Origin: an uncultured Alphaproteobacteria bacterium
Lineage (GTDB): Bacteria > Pseudomonadota > Alphaproteobacteria > RF32 > CAG-239
NCBI GenBank assembly: GCA_944391375.1
Contig: CALXTJ010000005.1
Coordinates: forward strand, 1-48,417
DNA: 48,417 nt
Reading direction: 5' to 3'
Part shown: positions 1 through 7,384 of the stretch, piece after piece
Numbering within the stretch: position 1 is the first letter of the stretch
How the letters are laid out: every line of letters starts with the position of its first letter
Notes under the pieces: model-generated
Seen by the model: the letters and a program-made list of their open reading frames with translations, nothing else
Databases searched by the model: none
What the model was told of the DNA's origin: nothing
Position numbers and translations under genes: made by a program

Positions 1-40
1 TAAAGATAATAAAAGAATAGTTTTTCTCATAACCTTCCCA

Positions 41-72
41 TAAAAGAAAAACCACCTCGTAATTAAGGTGGT
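41..72 (-). terminator. Intrinsic terminator of the left-edge RNA
   Basis: Read on the minus strand, ACCACCT and AGGTGGT form a 7-bp stem around an 8-nt loop, followed directly by a T-rich tract (TTTTTCTTTT). On the plus strand no T-run follows, so the direction is minus. No reading frame of useful length ends here; the sequence upstream is the structured block at 70-300. Confidence 0.7.
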
Positions 73-300
73 CGGGAACGTTCGTAAGTCACATACATCA
101 AAATGACCTTGTGGCCTTTAAAGCCACAGCCACTATGGACGGTTTAGCTTCTGGACATAACCACAAGCGTCCCGACCATTGACATAGTCAAACTGATATA
201 GCTTAAAGCTTTACGGCATATCACTGCCGTGATGTATGGAGTTTACGAATACTCCCGCACCGCTTTTTACGATGCTGAGTTTAAGGCACTTGCCTTAAAC
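70..300 (-). ncRNA. Candidate structured noncoding RNA (possibly raiA-like)
   Basis: This stretch has no sustained ORF but is packed with inverted repeats, listed here in plus-strand coordinates. A 10-bp perfect hairpin with a 2-nt loop lies at 279-300. Hairpins also lie at 238-255 (GGAGT/ACTCC), 213-230 (ACGGCA/TGCCGT) and 111-127 (GTGGC-type arms). A long-range stem joins GGTCGGGAACG at 70-80 with CGTCCCGACC at 168-177 and encloses the 111-127 hairpin. The block runs into a minus-strand terminator at 41-72, so it looks like a discrete minus-strand transcript of about 250-300 nt. From memory only, the core around 70-180 recalls the raiA RNA motif known mainly from Firmicutes and Actinobacteria; that name is unverified. 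tmRNA and RNase P were considered, but their hallmark sequences are not seen. The 5' end is not defined. Confidence 0.5.
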
Positions 301-350
301 CTACCCTTATTTTAACTGCTGATTTTTAAATTGCAATAACTATCTTTATT

Positions 351-383
351 TATAAAGAAAAGCCTCAAGCATCGCTTGAGGCT
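351..383 (-). terminator. Intrinsic terminator downstream of elbB
   Basis: A perfect 10-bp stem (AGCCTCAAGC/GCTTGAGGCT) with a 3-nt loop spans 361-383 and is followed on the minus strand by TTTTCTTTAT. It lies about 20 nt past the elbB stop. A weaker T-rich tract on the plus side could let it act in both directions. Confidence 0.8.
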
Positions 384-404
384 TTCCTTTTACCAAAATT
401 TACC

Positions 405-1067
405 TTACAGCATCTTCATTATCGCCTTTACCATTTTATCCGCACCTTCGGCCACTTCCGTAATGGAATGTGCCATCATATAAGCCGGTGTGGTCACAAT
501 CTTGTGCTTTTCATCAACGGCAATCTCGGTTGCCTGACAAACCTCATTAACCGCTCCCATGGCTTCAACCGCTCTTGCCGTCTGTTCATCGCTTCCTATA
601 GTTATTTTTATACCGTATTTACCCAATACTTTGGCCACAACTACCGGTGCAATACACATTGCTCCTATCGGCAATTTGTTATCATAACACTTTAACATTG
701 TATTGCTAATATCTTGATTTACCGTACAGTTTACCCCTTCAGCCGCATAATCGCACCAGTTGGTAACCGCACCCAAACCACCGGGGAAAATTACCGCATC
801 AAAGTCTTTAACATTAAATTCCTTCAAATCTTTAATATCACCGCGGCAAATTCGTCCGGCCTCAATCAAAACCGAACGTCTTTCATTAGTCTTTTCGCCG
901 GTTAAAATATTAACAACCGCACTTTGCTCAATGTTCGGGGCAAAGCACTGATAGCTTCCGCCGTTTTTAGCAATCGCCAATAAAGCGGTTACCGTTTCAA
1001 ATACTTCTGAACCGTCGGCACGGCCGCAACCGGCTAAAACAACGGCTATTTTCGGACTTGTTGACAT
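405..1067 (-). CDS. elbB: Glyoxalase III-like DJ-1/PfpI family protein ElbB
   Basis: This 220-aa protein matches the ElbB branch of the DJ-1/PfpI superfamily, which is usually about 217 aa. The N-terminal AGCGRADGSEVFE segment and the FPGG loop near residue 95 are typical, and the nucleophile-elbow cysteine is Cys138 in GAMCIAP. Family members are cytoplasmic and have been linked to isoprenoid metabolism and to glyoxalase activity; the exact physiological substrate is uncertain. The start is supported by an AGAGGAGAG ribosome binding site a few bases upstream. The gene is monocistronic, with its own promoter facing the M16 peptidase promoter and a strong terminator downstream. Confidence 0.88.
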   Translation of the reverse strand: MSTSPKIAVVLAGCGRADGSEVFETVTALLAIAKNGGSYQCFAPNIEQSAVVNILTGEKTNERRSVLIEAGRICRGDIKDLKEFNVKDFDAVIFPGGLGAVTNWCDYAAEGVNCTVNQDISNTMLKCYDNKLPIGAMCIAPVVVAKVLGKYGIKITIGSDEQTARAVEAMGAVNEVCQATEIAVDEKHKIVTTPAYMMAHSITEVAEGADKMVKAIMKML

Positions 1068-1093
1068 TTTTACTCTCCTCTTTGTAATTATGA

Positions 1094-1129
1094 TTGATTT
1101 ATGCTATATGAGCTATATAATGCTGTCAA
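1094..1129. promoter_or_regulatory. Overlapping divergent promoters for elbB and the M16 peptidase
   Basis: On the plus strand TTGATT (1094-1099), a 16-bp spacer and a consensus TATAAT (1116-1121) serve the peptidase gene. On the minus strand TTGACA (1124-1129), a 17-bp spacer and TAGCAT (1101-1106) serve elbB. The two promoters share almost the same DNA, including a repeated GCTATAT word, so simultaneous occupancy by polymerase seems unlikely. Confidence 0.6.
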
Positions 1130-1157
1130 TTGATAAAATAAACAGGTATAATAAAAA

Positions 1158-2420
1158 ATGCAAATACAACAAACAATTTTGGAAAATGGCCTAAAGATTA
1201 TTACTTCCGAACGCCCGCAAACCGAAACCGTGTCCTTGGGTATCTGGGTAAATACCGGCTCGGCTTATGAAACCGAAGATATTAACGGAATATCTCACTT
1301 TATAGAGCATATGGTCTTCAAAGGTACCAAAAAACGCAATTCTTTACAAATATCCGAGGAAATTGAAAATGTCGGCGGGCAAAGTAACGCCTATACCTCA
1401 CGGGAATTTACCGCATTTTACGCCAAAATGCTTAAAAATGATGTGGAACTGGCCTTGGATGTTATTGCCGACTTTATTATGGCTCCTCTCTTCCCCGAAG
1501 ATGAAATGATTAAAGAAAAAGAGGTTGTCGTCCAGGAAATTAAACAAACTTTTGACACCCCCGATGACATTATTTTTGATTACTTTCAGGAAAAAGCTTT
1601 CCCTAATCAGCCTTTAGGTCGTGCCATTTTGGGCCCGGCTCAAAAAGTCCGCTCTTTTACCGCCGAGGTTATGCATAAATATATGCACAGCAATTATGCC
1701 GCAAACAATACGGTAGTTGTTGCCGTCGGTAACTTAAAACACGACTCTTTTGTTAATATGGTTAAAAGCCGTATGGCCGATTACGGAGCAAAAACATCTT
1801 TCAAAATTGAACCGCAAATTTATCAGGGCGGATTTTATGCCGAAAAACGCGATATTGAACAGGTCCATATTGCACTGGGCTTTAAAGGTGTTGAATATAA
1901 CAATCCGCAATATTATCCGGTTTCCATATTTTCCACGCTCTTTGGCGGCGGAATGTCTTCCCGTTTATTCCAGGAAATAAGGGAAAAAAGAGGCTTGGTT
2001 TATACCGTTTATTGCTTTACCAGTTCCCATACCGGCAGCGGATTGTTCGGTATTTATGCCGGAACTTCGGGCTCCGAACTTAATAAACTCTTGCCGGTGG
2101 CCGCCGATGAAATTAAAAAAGTCGTTCAGGAAAAAGTTTCGCAAAAAGAACTTGACCGAGCTAAAGTTCAGCTTAAAGCCAGTATGTTAATGGCTTTGGA
2201 AAGTTCCTCTTCAACTGCCGAAGTTATGGCTCGGCAAATGCTGTTATATAATCGGGTTATTCCCACCCAAGAAATTATAGACCGAGTTGATGCCGTGAGC
2301 TTGGAAGATGTGCAAAAAGCCGCTCAAATGCTGTTTGCCTCCAAGCCGACTTATACCCTGCTCGGTGACATTGCCGATTATCCCGATTACGAAAAACTGC
2401 AAAAATATTTGCAATTTTAA
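1158..2420 (+). CDS. M16 family zinc peptidase (processing-peptidase-like)
   Basis: This 420-aa protein carries the inverted zinc motif HFIEH at residues 47-51 and the third ligand Glu127 at the canonical distance of 76 residues from His51, so it should be catalytically active. Its length and sequence resemble the single-chain bacterial relatives of the mitochondrial processing peptidase beta subunit, which cleave short peptides. The C-terminal half contains the glycine-rich FGGGMSSRLFQEIREKRGLVY segment typical of the second M16 domain. No signal peptide is visible, so it is probably cytoplasmic. It has its own promoter at 1094-1121. The ribosome binding site is weak. Confidence 0.88.
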   Translation: MQIQQTILENGLKIITSERPQTETVSLGIWVNTGSAYETEDINGISHFIEHMVFKGTKKRNSLQISEEIENVGGQSNAYTSREFTAFYAKMLKNDVELALDVIADFIMAPLFPEDEMIKEKEVVVQEIKQTFDTPDDIIFDYFQEKAFPNQPLGRAILGPAQKVRSFTAEVMHKYMHSNYAANNTVVVAVGNLKHDSFVNMVKSRMADYGAKTSFKIEPQIYQGGFYAEKRDIEQVHIALGFKGVEYNNPQYYPVSIFSTLFGGGMSSRLFQEIREKRGLVYTVYCFTSSHTGSGLFGIYAGTSGSELNKLLPVAADEIKKVVQEKVSQKELDRAKVQLKASMLMALESSSSTAEVMARQMLLYNRVIPTQEIIDRVDAVSLEDVQKAAQMLFASKPTYTLLGDIADYPDYEKLQKYLQF

Positions 2421-2477
2421 GTCTTTGTTATGAAAAGAGAGTATAATATAAGACAAAGTAACTAACGGAGAAACACC

Positions 2478-3542
2478 ATGTCGCGTGCGGAAGATATTTT
2501 TCAAAAGCTGATTTACTTTGGTGAAGATGCTATTGATGAGTTTATAATAAACAATCAAACCGAAGAATTGTTTTTAGATTTTAAGCAAGCCGTATCCACC
2601 GGCAAAAACTTTAATACCTTGCATCGTGACGACCGCAAAAATCTGGCCAAAGCCATTTCCGGTTTCGGCAATTCCGAAGGCGGAGTTGTGGTATGGGGTG
2701 TTGAGTGTTCCCGTGATACCGAAGTCGGGGATGTGGCACAAGCCAAAGTTAAAGTAAAAAATGTGCATCGCTTTTTAAGCTGGCTTGAAGGAGCAATTTC
2801 CGGTTGCACAATTCCCAGCCACAATAAAGTTCGTAATCATATTATCAGTGCCGATGAAAACGGCGATGGCTTTATTGCCACCTATATTCCCAAATCGGAA
2901 ATAACTCCCTTGATGACTACTACCAACAGCACCATTTACATTCGCTCCGGCTCCAACAATGTTCCGGCACCTTATGCCGTAATTGCCGGAATGTTCGGTA
3001 AGCGTCCGCAGCCCAATATTGAACTGGAAATTAAAGATACCTCGCTGGAAGTGTTGGATAATGTTGATGAAGATATGCTTTATCCCAAAACCATTGATAA
3101 TCCGCCGGAAAAATATGTTAAAATCAGTTTTTCCGTTCAAGCTCGCAACAACAGCAATGCCATAGCTCGTGAGCTTTATTTATCGTGTACTACCGAAACT
3201 ACCGGCAGTGAATATAACAAAATTCGTTTTTCCAATTACAATCAAATGGATGCATTAACCGGTATTGTCGGACATACCAACCTTATTACGCGTCCCGAAT
3301 TAAGGCTCCCTCCCCGCGGACGCTTAAAGTTTGCCAATGTCCAGATAATTTTATCACCCTATATTGAGGAAGATTTACTCATTAACGGCGTAATCGGAGC
3401 CGAAGGTGCCATGCCTAAAGATTTTAGAATATTTATGGCTAAAAATCAGCTTCGCTCGTTTGTTGCCAAGGCCTTAAGGGAAGAAGACGAACACGAAATG
3501 CTGTTAAGCGAATTTTTTACCAACTTTTTAAAAAGCGAATAA
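2478..3542 (+). CDS. AlbA_2 (Schlafen-type) domain protein
   Basis: The N-terminal third of this 354-aa protein matches the AlbA_2 domain, with the sequence AKAISGFGNSEGGVVVWGVE near residues 54-73. This domain is found in many bacterial proteins annotated as ATP- or nucleic-acid-binding. The remainder (about 170-354) is not recognised; it has a predicted beta-rich stretch and an acidic C-terminus. A GGAGA ribosome binding site precedes the ATG. The stop lies 3 nt before rnhA, so the two are probably co-transcribed and translationally coupled, which hints at a nucleic-acid-related role without proving it. Confidence 0.75.
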   Translation: MSRAEDIFQKLIYFGEDAIDEFIINNQTEELFLDFKQAVSTGKNFNTLHRDDRKNLAKAISGFGNSEGGVVVWGVECSRDTEVGDVAQAKVKVKNVHRFLSWLEGAISGCTIPSHNKVRNHIISADENGDGFIATYIPKSEITPLMTTTNSTIYIRSGSNNVPAPYAVIAGMFGKRPQPNIELEIKDTSLEVLDNVDEDMLYPKTIDNPPEKYVKISFSVQARNNSNAIARELYLSCTTETTGSEYNKIRFSNYNQMDALTGIVGHTNLITRPELRLPPRGRLKFANVQIILSPYIEEDLLINGVIGAEGAMPKDFRIFMAKNQLRSFVAKALREEDEHEMLLSEFFTNFLKSE

Positions 3543-3545
3543 ACC

Positions 3546-3992
3546 ATGAAAGCCAGAGTAGAAATATTTACCGACGGAGCTTGTTCGGGTAATCCGGGAA
3601 TCGGCGGTTGGGGAGCCCTTCTCCGCTATAAAGATATAGAAAAGGAATTAAGTGGGGCAGAATTACAAACCACTAACAATCGGATGGAATTAACTGCGGT
3701 AATTGAGGCCTTAAAAGCCCTTAAAACCGAATGCAACATTACTTTATACACCGATAGCAAATATGTTATGAACGGTATCAATGAATGGCTGGAAAATTGG
3801 AAGAAAAACGGCTGGAAAACTTCCAATAAGAAAAATGCGGTTAAAAACATAGACTTATGGCAACAGCTTGATGAGTTAATTAAAAAGCATGAAATTCGCT
3901 GGGTATGGGTTAAAGGCCACAACGGCCACCCTGAAAATGAAAGAGTTGATACCTTGGCCCGCAATGAAGTGCTTAAACTCAAAGAAGCCTAA
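3546..3992 (+). CDS. rnhA: Ribonuclease HI
   Basis: This 148-aa protein is a full-length RNase HI that degrades the RNA strand of RNA-DNA hybrids. The catalytic carboxylates are all present: Asp10 (FTDGAC), Glu48 (NNRMEL), Asp70 (YTDSKY) and Asp135 (NERVD), with the mobile-loop His125 in KGHNGHPEN. The basic handle region ([12 protein letters not shown]) is also retained. The gene follows the AlbA_2 gene by only 3 nt and lacks a strong ribosome binding site of its own, which fits coupling. A bidirectional terminator follows. Confidence 0.96.
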   Translation: MKARVEIFTDGACSGNPGIGGWGALLRYKDIEKELSGAELQTTNNRMELTAVIEALKALKTECNITLYTDSKYVMNGINEWLENWKKNGWKTSNKKNAVKNIDLWQQLDELIKKHEIRWVWVKGHNGHPENERVDTLARNEVLKLKEA

Positions 3993-4003
3993 ATATATAA
4001 AAA

Positions 4004-4030
4004 AGAGCAGTTTGTAAGGCTGCTCTTTTA
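4004..4030. terminator. Bidirectional terminator between rnhA and the nitroreductase gene
   Basis: AGAGCAG and CTGCTCT form a 7-bp stem around a 9-nt loop. T-rich tracts flank it on both strands, as suits two convergent genes whose stops are about 40 nt apart. Confidence 0.75.
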
Positions 4031-4033
4031 ATT

Positions 4034-4570
4034 TTACCATTTTTCCCAGTGAACTTTAGCCGGATTATAACGATTTTCCGGCTGTTTGGGAGTTTCGGCC
4101 GGATATCCTATCGGCACAATTGCCAACGGGCGAATATTATCCGGCAAATTCAAATACTTTTTAACACCTTCCATTACCAGCGGCATGGGAGCGGCCCCGC
4201 AAAAACAAGCCCCTAACCCTTTGGCATGACAAGCCAGTAACAAGTTTTGGGTGGCTAAAGCACAATCAACATCGGCAAAATTCCAATCTTCTCCCTCTTT
4301 TTCACGATGAAAAGCTTCATCGGTATTGCCGCATACCACAATTACGCATGAAGCGTTTTTGGCAAAAGAAGTCCAGGGTTGAACCGAGCGAAATCCGGCC
4401 AAAACTTCCGGATTTTCAATTACCAAAAATTCCCAGGGCTGTTTATTGTGGGCAGAAGGTGCATAAGAGGCCATTTTTAAAATTTCCTCAATATCTGCAT
4501 GCGAAACTTTTTTGGTCGTATCATACTGACGAACCGATCTTCGGGTTAAAATTCCTTCCAATAAATCCAT
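4034..4570 (-). CDS. Nitroreductase family FMN-dependent oxidoreductase
   Basis: This 178-aa protein has the nitroreductase signature: RRSVRQY near residue 10 and APSAHNKQPWEF near residue 37 for FMN binding, and the C-terminal GYPAE segment. Family enzymes are dimeric flavoproteins that use NAD(P)H to reduce nitro compounds, quinones or other substrates; the natural substrate cannot be told from sequence. An AAAGGAGAT ribosome binding site overlaps the stop of the upstream gene, so the pair 4583-5176 and this gene is likely translated in a coupled way. Confidence 0.85.
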   Translation of the reverse strand: MDLLEGILTRRSVRQYDTTKKVSHADIEEILKMASYAPSAHNKQPWEFLVIENPEVLAGFRSVQPWTSFAKNASCVIVVCGNTDEAFHREKEGEDWNFADVDCALATQNLLLACHAKGLGACFCGAAPMPLVMEGVKKYLNLPDNIRPLAIVPIGYPAETPKQPENRYNPAKVHWEKW

Positions 4571-4582
4571 AGGTTATCTCCT

Positions 4583-5176
4583 TTAATTAACTTTTCTTTG
4601 TAATCCGTCTATACGCGGTAAAACCGAATTTTCAATAATAAAGCTTATGGCTCTTTCAGCGGTTTTATCGGTATGCAAAATAGTTTTATAAATTTCTTTA
4701 TCCTCTTTATTTTGCAATCGCTGCCCTAATTTTACATACACTTCGGCAACCTCAGATAAAGAATCTACAATCTGGGCAATATAGGCCGGAAGTTTTAAGT
4801 CGGCACAACCGCCCCAAAAGCCTTCCAAAAAGCCTTCTTCTAACTCTTGATAGCGAATATTGCACCATGCAATTAAGTCGTTTTTATCGCCTTTGGCAAG
4901 GGTTACTTTGTTTTGCTTAACCAAGGCAAACATTTCATCCCATAAGCCCATAAAAAACTTAAAAAACAACTCCGCTTCTTTTTTAGTTTCAAGCCGAGGT
5001 TGTTTGTCCTCTTCCCACAAGGAAGATATAACATCTGTCGGACGCAAATTGAGGTTTGGCGAGCATATGGCCCCGGCAAACTTCATCTTGACAACCTCAA
5101 GCGAGGAAGGACAACTGTAATGATTCAAAAAATTTTTGAATTTATCATCACCAATATATTTATTTTCAATTTGCAT
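4583..5176 (-). CDS. UPF0149/YecA-like helical protein
   Basis: This 197-aa protein appears all-helical. Residues around 24-50 (SLEVVKMKFAGAICSP and TDVISSLWEED) and the later GFLEGFWGGCADL segment resemble the conserved blocks of the UPF0149 (YgfB/YecA) family, whose members are poorly characterised. There is no SEC-C zinc tail as in some YecA proteins. It is the first gene of a two-gene minus-strand operon with the nitroreductase. The family assignment is from pattern memory and moderate at best. Confidence 0.5.
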   Translation of the reverse strand: MQIENKYIGDDKFKNFLNHYSCPSSLEVVKMKFAGAICSPNLNLRPTDVISSLWEEDKQPRLETKKEAELFFKFFMGLWDEMFALVKQNKVTLAKGDKNDLIAWCNIRYQELEEGFLEGFWGGCADLKLPAYIAQIVDSLSEVAEVYVKLGQRLQNKEDKEIYKTILHTDKTAERAISFIIENSVLPRIDGLQRKVN

Positions 5177-5198
5177 TTAAAAACTTCTCGTATATTAT
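5171..5198 (+). promoter_or_regulatory. Promoter of the lipoprotein-argS unit
   Basis: TTGCAT (5171-5176), a 16-bp spacer and TATTAT (5193-5198) form a good sigma70-type promoter. The predicted transcript would start near 5205, about 34 nt before the preferred TTG start of the lipoprotein. The -35 box overlaps the first codons of the divergent gene. Confidence 0.5.
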
Positions 5199-5238
5199 GT
5201 TGTAAAATACTTACCTTAATGTAATGGAGATTTTAAAA

Positions 5239-5556
5239 TTGTCCAGTATAAAAATGATTACTGCAAGCTTAATTTTGCTTTGCCTGTGCGGATGCTCTTT
5301 ATTTGAGCCGTTTGTTGACCGCCGCCGCAATGCCGGAGCCCGCGATATAAATCGTTTGTATGTCGGGAAATCCAAGCCCGAAGCTCCGGCTATATGCTAC
5401 AACGGTTTGTGGACCGATGAGAAAACTTTGCAACAAATGGCCGATGCCGAATGTCAAAAGCACAATCCGGAAACTCATGCCGTAAAGGATAAAGTTTCGC
5501 AATTTACCTGCAAGTTGGTCTTGCCCAATCATGCGTATTTTAAATGTGTAAAATAA
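5239..5556 (+). CDS. Small lipoprotein of unknown function
   Basis: The protein has a short lipoprotein signal peptide: a lysine, a hydrophobic core (MITASLILLCLC) and a lipobox-like LCGC. The mature part is about 85 aa, with four further cysteines that could form disulfides in the periplasm. I prefer the TTG at 5239 because a GGAGA box sits 8 nt upstream; the in-frame ATG at 5224 has no ribosome binding site, and using it would add five residues. It lies 17 nt before argS and probably shares its transcript. Family not recognised. Confidence 0.65.
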   Translation: MSSIKMITASLILLCLCGCSLFEPFVDRRRNAGARDINRLYVGKSKPEAPAICYNGLWTDEKTLQQMADAECQKHNPETHAVKDKVSQFTCKLVLPNHAYFKCVK

Positions 5557-5572
5557 TCAGGAACCAAAAGAA

Positions 5573-7312
5573 ATGACATTATCAATAGAAAAAAACTTTA
5601 ATCAAAAATTTGCCACTATTTTTCAAAAATTAGGGTTAGATACCAAGTTTGCCGTTATAAAACCTTCCGACAGACCGGATTTAAGCGATTTTCAATGTAA
5701 CGGGGCTCTGGCTTTGGCTAAATCTTTACATAAAAATCCCCGAGAAATCGCCGCTTTGATTGCTGAAGAGTTACAAAAAGATGAGGCAGTGTCCTCTGTA
5801 TCGGTGGACGGTCCCGGTTTTATCAATTTTAAAATATCTAACGAGTTTATTGCCAAATCTTTAAATGAAATGGCCGAGGATGAGCGTTTGGGTTGCTCTA
5901 AAGTTGCCGAGCCCAAACAAATCGTTATGGACTTCGGCGGCCCTAATGTTGCCAAAGCCTTGCATGTCGGGCACTTGCGTTCGGCAGTTATCGGCGAGTC
6001 TATTCGTAGAATTGAAACTTTTGTCGGCAATAAGGTCATTTCCGATGTCCACTTCGGTGATTGGGGTACACCGATGGGAATGATTTTGGCCAAGATTATT
6101 CATCAAGACGGTAATTTAGATAAGGTGGAAAGCTACGATATTGCCAAGATTTCGGCAATTTACAAACAAGCCAACATTCGCTGTAAAGAAGATGAAAATG
6201 CCAAAGAAACCGCCCGTCAGATAACCGCCGAGTTGCAAAACGGTAATCCCGAATATCGTAAGGCCTGGAAATATTTACGGGATGTATCGGTAGCCGATGT
6301 TAAAAAAACTTACCTGGAATTGGATGCTCATTTTGACTTATGGTTAGGTGAAAGCGATGCTCACCAAGCCTGTGGTGAAGTGGTTGAGCTTGCAAAGGAA
6401 AAAGGACTATCTGAAGTTGATGACGGAGCCACCATTATCCGCCTGCCCGAGACCAATAAACCGATGCCTCCGGTCATTTTGGTAAAAACCGACGGCGGAT
6501 TCGGTTATCAGGTTACCGATATTGCCACCATAAAAACTCGTGTGGAAGACTTACACGCTCAAGAAATTATCTATGTGGTAGACAAGCGTCAATCCTTACA
6601 TTTTGAACAAGTATTTCAGGTAGCCGAAATGTTGGGTATTGCTAAAGGTGTAAAATTAGAGCACATTGGATTCGGAACGGTCAACGGAGCCGACGGCAAA
6701 CCATTTAAAACCCGCGACGGCGGAGTAATGAATTTATCAGACTTAATTTTAATAAGTAAAGAAAAAGTTCGCAATTCCATGCCTAAAGCCGAAGAAGTTG
6801 AAGGTTTTAGCAAAGAAGATATTGAAAAAATGGTAACTCAAATTGCCATGGGAGCCATTAAATTCCAAGATTTGAAAAACAACATTGCTTCAGGTTATGT
6901 TTTTGATTTGGAAGATTTTGCCAATTTTGACGGCAAAACCGGCCCGTATATTCAATATGCGGTGGCTCGTATCAATTCCATTTTAAGAAAAGCCAAAGCC
7001 GGCGGCTTGGAAATCGGCGATATTGTAATCAGTAATGAAGATGAGAGAAACTTGGCCTTAAAACTTTCTCAGTTTGAGAATGTAATTATGAGGGCTCATA
7101 CCGATAAAGAGCCGAGCATTATTACCGATTATGCTTACACTCTGGCACAGGTATTCAGCGGCTTTTATAATACCTGCCCGATTATGAACGCCGAAGATAA
7201 AACTTTAGCCGCTTCACGATTAAAGTTAGCCTCATTGGTAAGAGATACCTTAAAGCAGTTGTTATATTTATTAGGCATTGAAGCCCCCGAGGTTATGCTC
7301 AAAGCGGCTTAA
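5573..7312 (+). CDS. argS: Arginine--tRNA ligase
   Basis: This 579-aa class I synthetase charges tRNA-Arg. The HIGH-type signature is HVGH at residues 131-134, preceded by the diagnostic FGGPNVAKAL. As usual for ArgRS, the KMSKS loop is degenerate (KTRDGG near residue 380). The N-terminal Add-1 domain that recognises the tRNA D-loop covers about the first 110 residues, and the C-terminal anticodon-binding DALR domain (NCPIMNA-like region, then SRLKLASLVRDTLKQLLYLLGI) is complete. A strong bidirectional terminator follows. Confidence 0.96.
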   Translation: MTLSIEKNFNQKFATIFQKLGLDTKFAVIKPSDRPDLSDFQCNGALALAKSLHKNPREIAALIAEELQKDEAVSSVSVDGPGFINFKISNEFIAKSLNEMAEDERLGCSKVAEPKQIVMDFGGPNVAKALHVGHLRSAVIGESIRRIETFVGNKVISDVHFGDWGTPMGMILAKIIHQDGNLDKVESYDIAKISAIYKQANIRCKEDENAKETARQITAELQNGNPEYRKAWKYLRDVSVADVKKTYLELDAHFDLWLGESDAHQACGEVVELAKEKGLSEVDDGATIIRLPETNKPMPPVILVKTDGGFGYQVTDIATIKTRVEDLHAQEIIYVVDKRQSLHFEQVFQVAEMLGIAKGVKLEHIGFGTVNGADGKPFKTRDGGVMNLSDLILISKEKVRNSMPKAEEVEGFSKEDIEKMVTQIAMGAIKFQDLKNNIASGYVFDLEDFANFDGKTGPYIQYAVARINSILRKAKAGGLEIGDIVISNEDERNLALKLSQFENVIMRAHTDKEPSIITDYAYTLAQVFSGFYNTCPIMNAEDKTLAASRLKLASLVRDTLKQLLYLLGIEAPEVMLKAA

Positions 7313-7330
7313 AACAATATATTAAGCATT

Positions 7331-7371
7331 AAAATCAAAACGGAAACTTTTAAAGTTTCCGTTTTGATTTT
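7331..7371. terminator. Bidirectional terminator after argS
   Basis: A perfect 20-bp inverted repeat with a single-base loop begins AAAATCAAAACGG and ends with its complement. It separates the convergent argS and glycosyltransferase genes, and A- and T-rich ends make it suitable in both directions. Confidence 0.85.
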
Positions 7372-7384
7372 AAGTTCAAATTTC

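Noticed and set aside
70-300. tmRNA, RNase P RNA or a short protein gene
   Set aside because: No tag-peptide frame or conserved tmRNA ends are seen, and no RNase P core sequence. Frames such as the one around 100-190 are open only briefly and lack a ribosome binding site.
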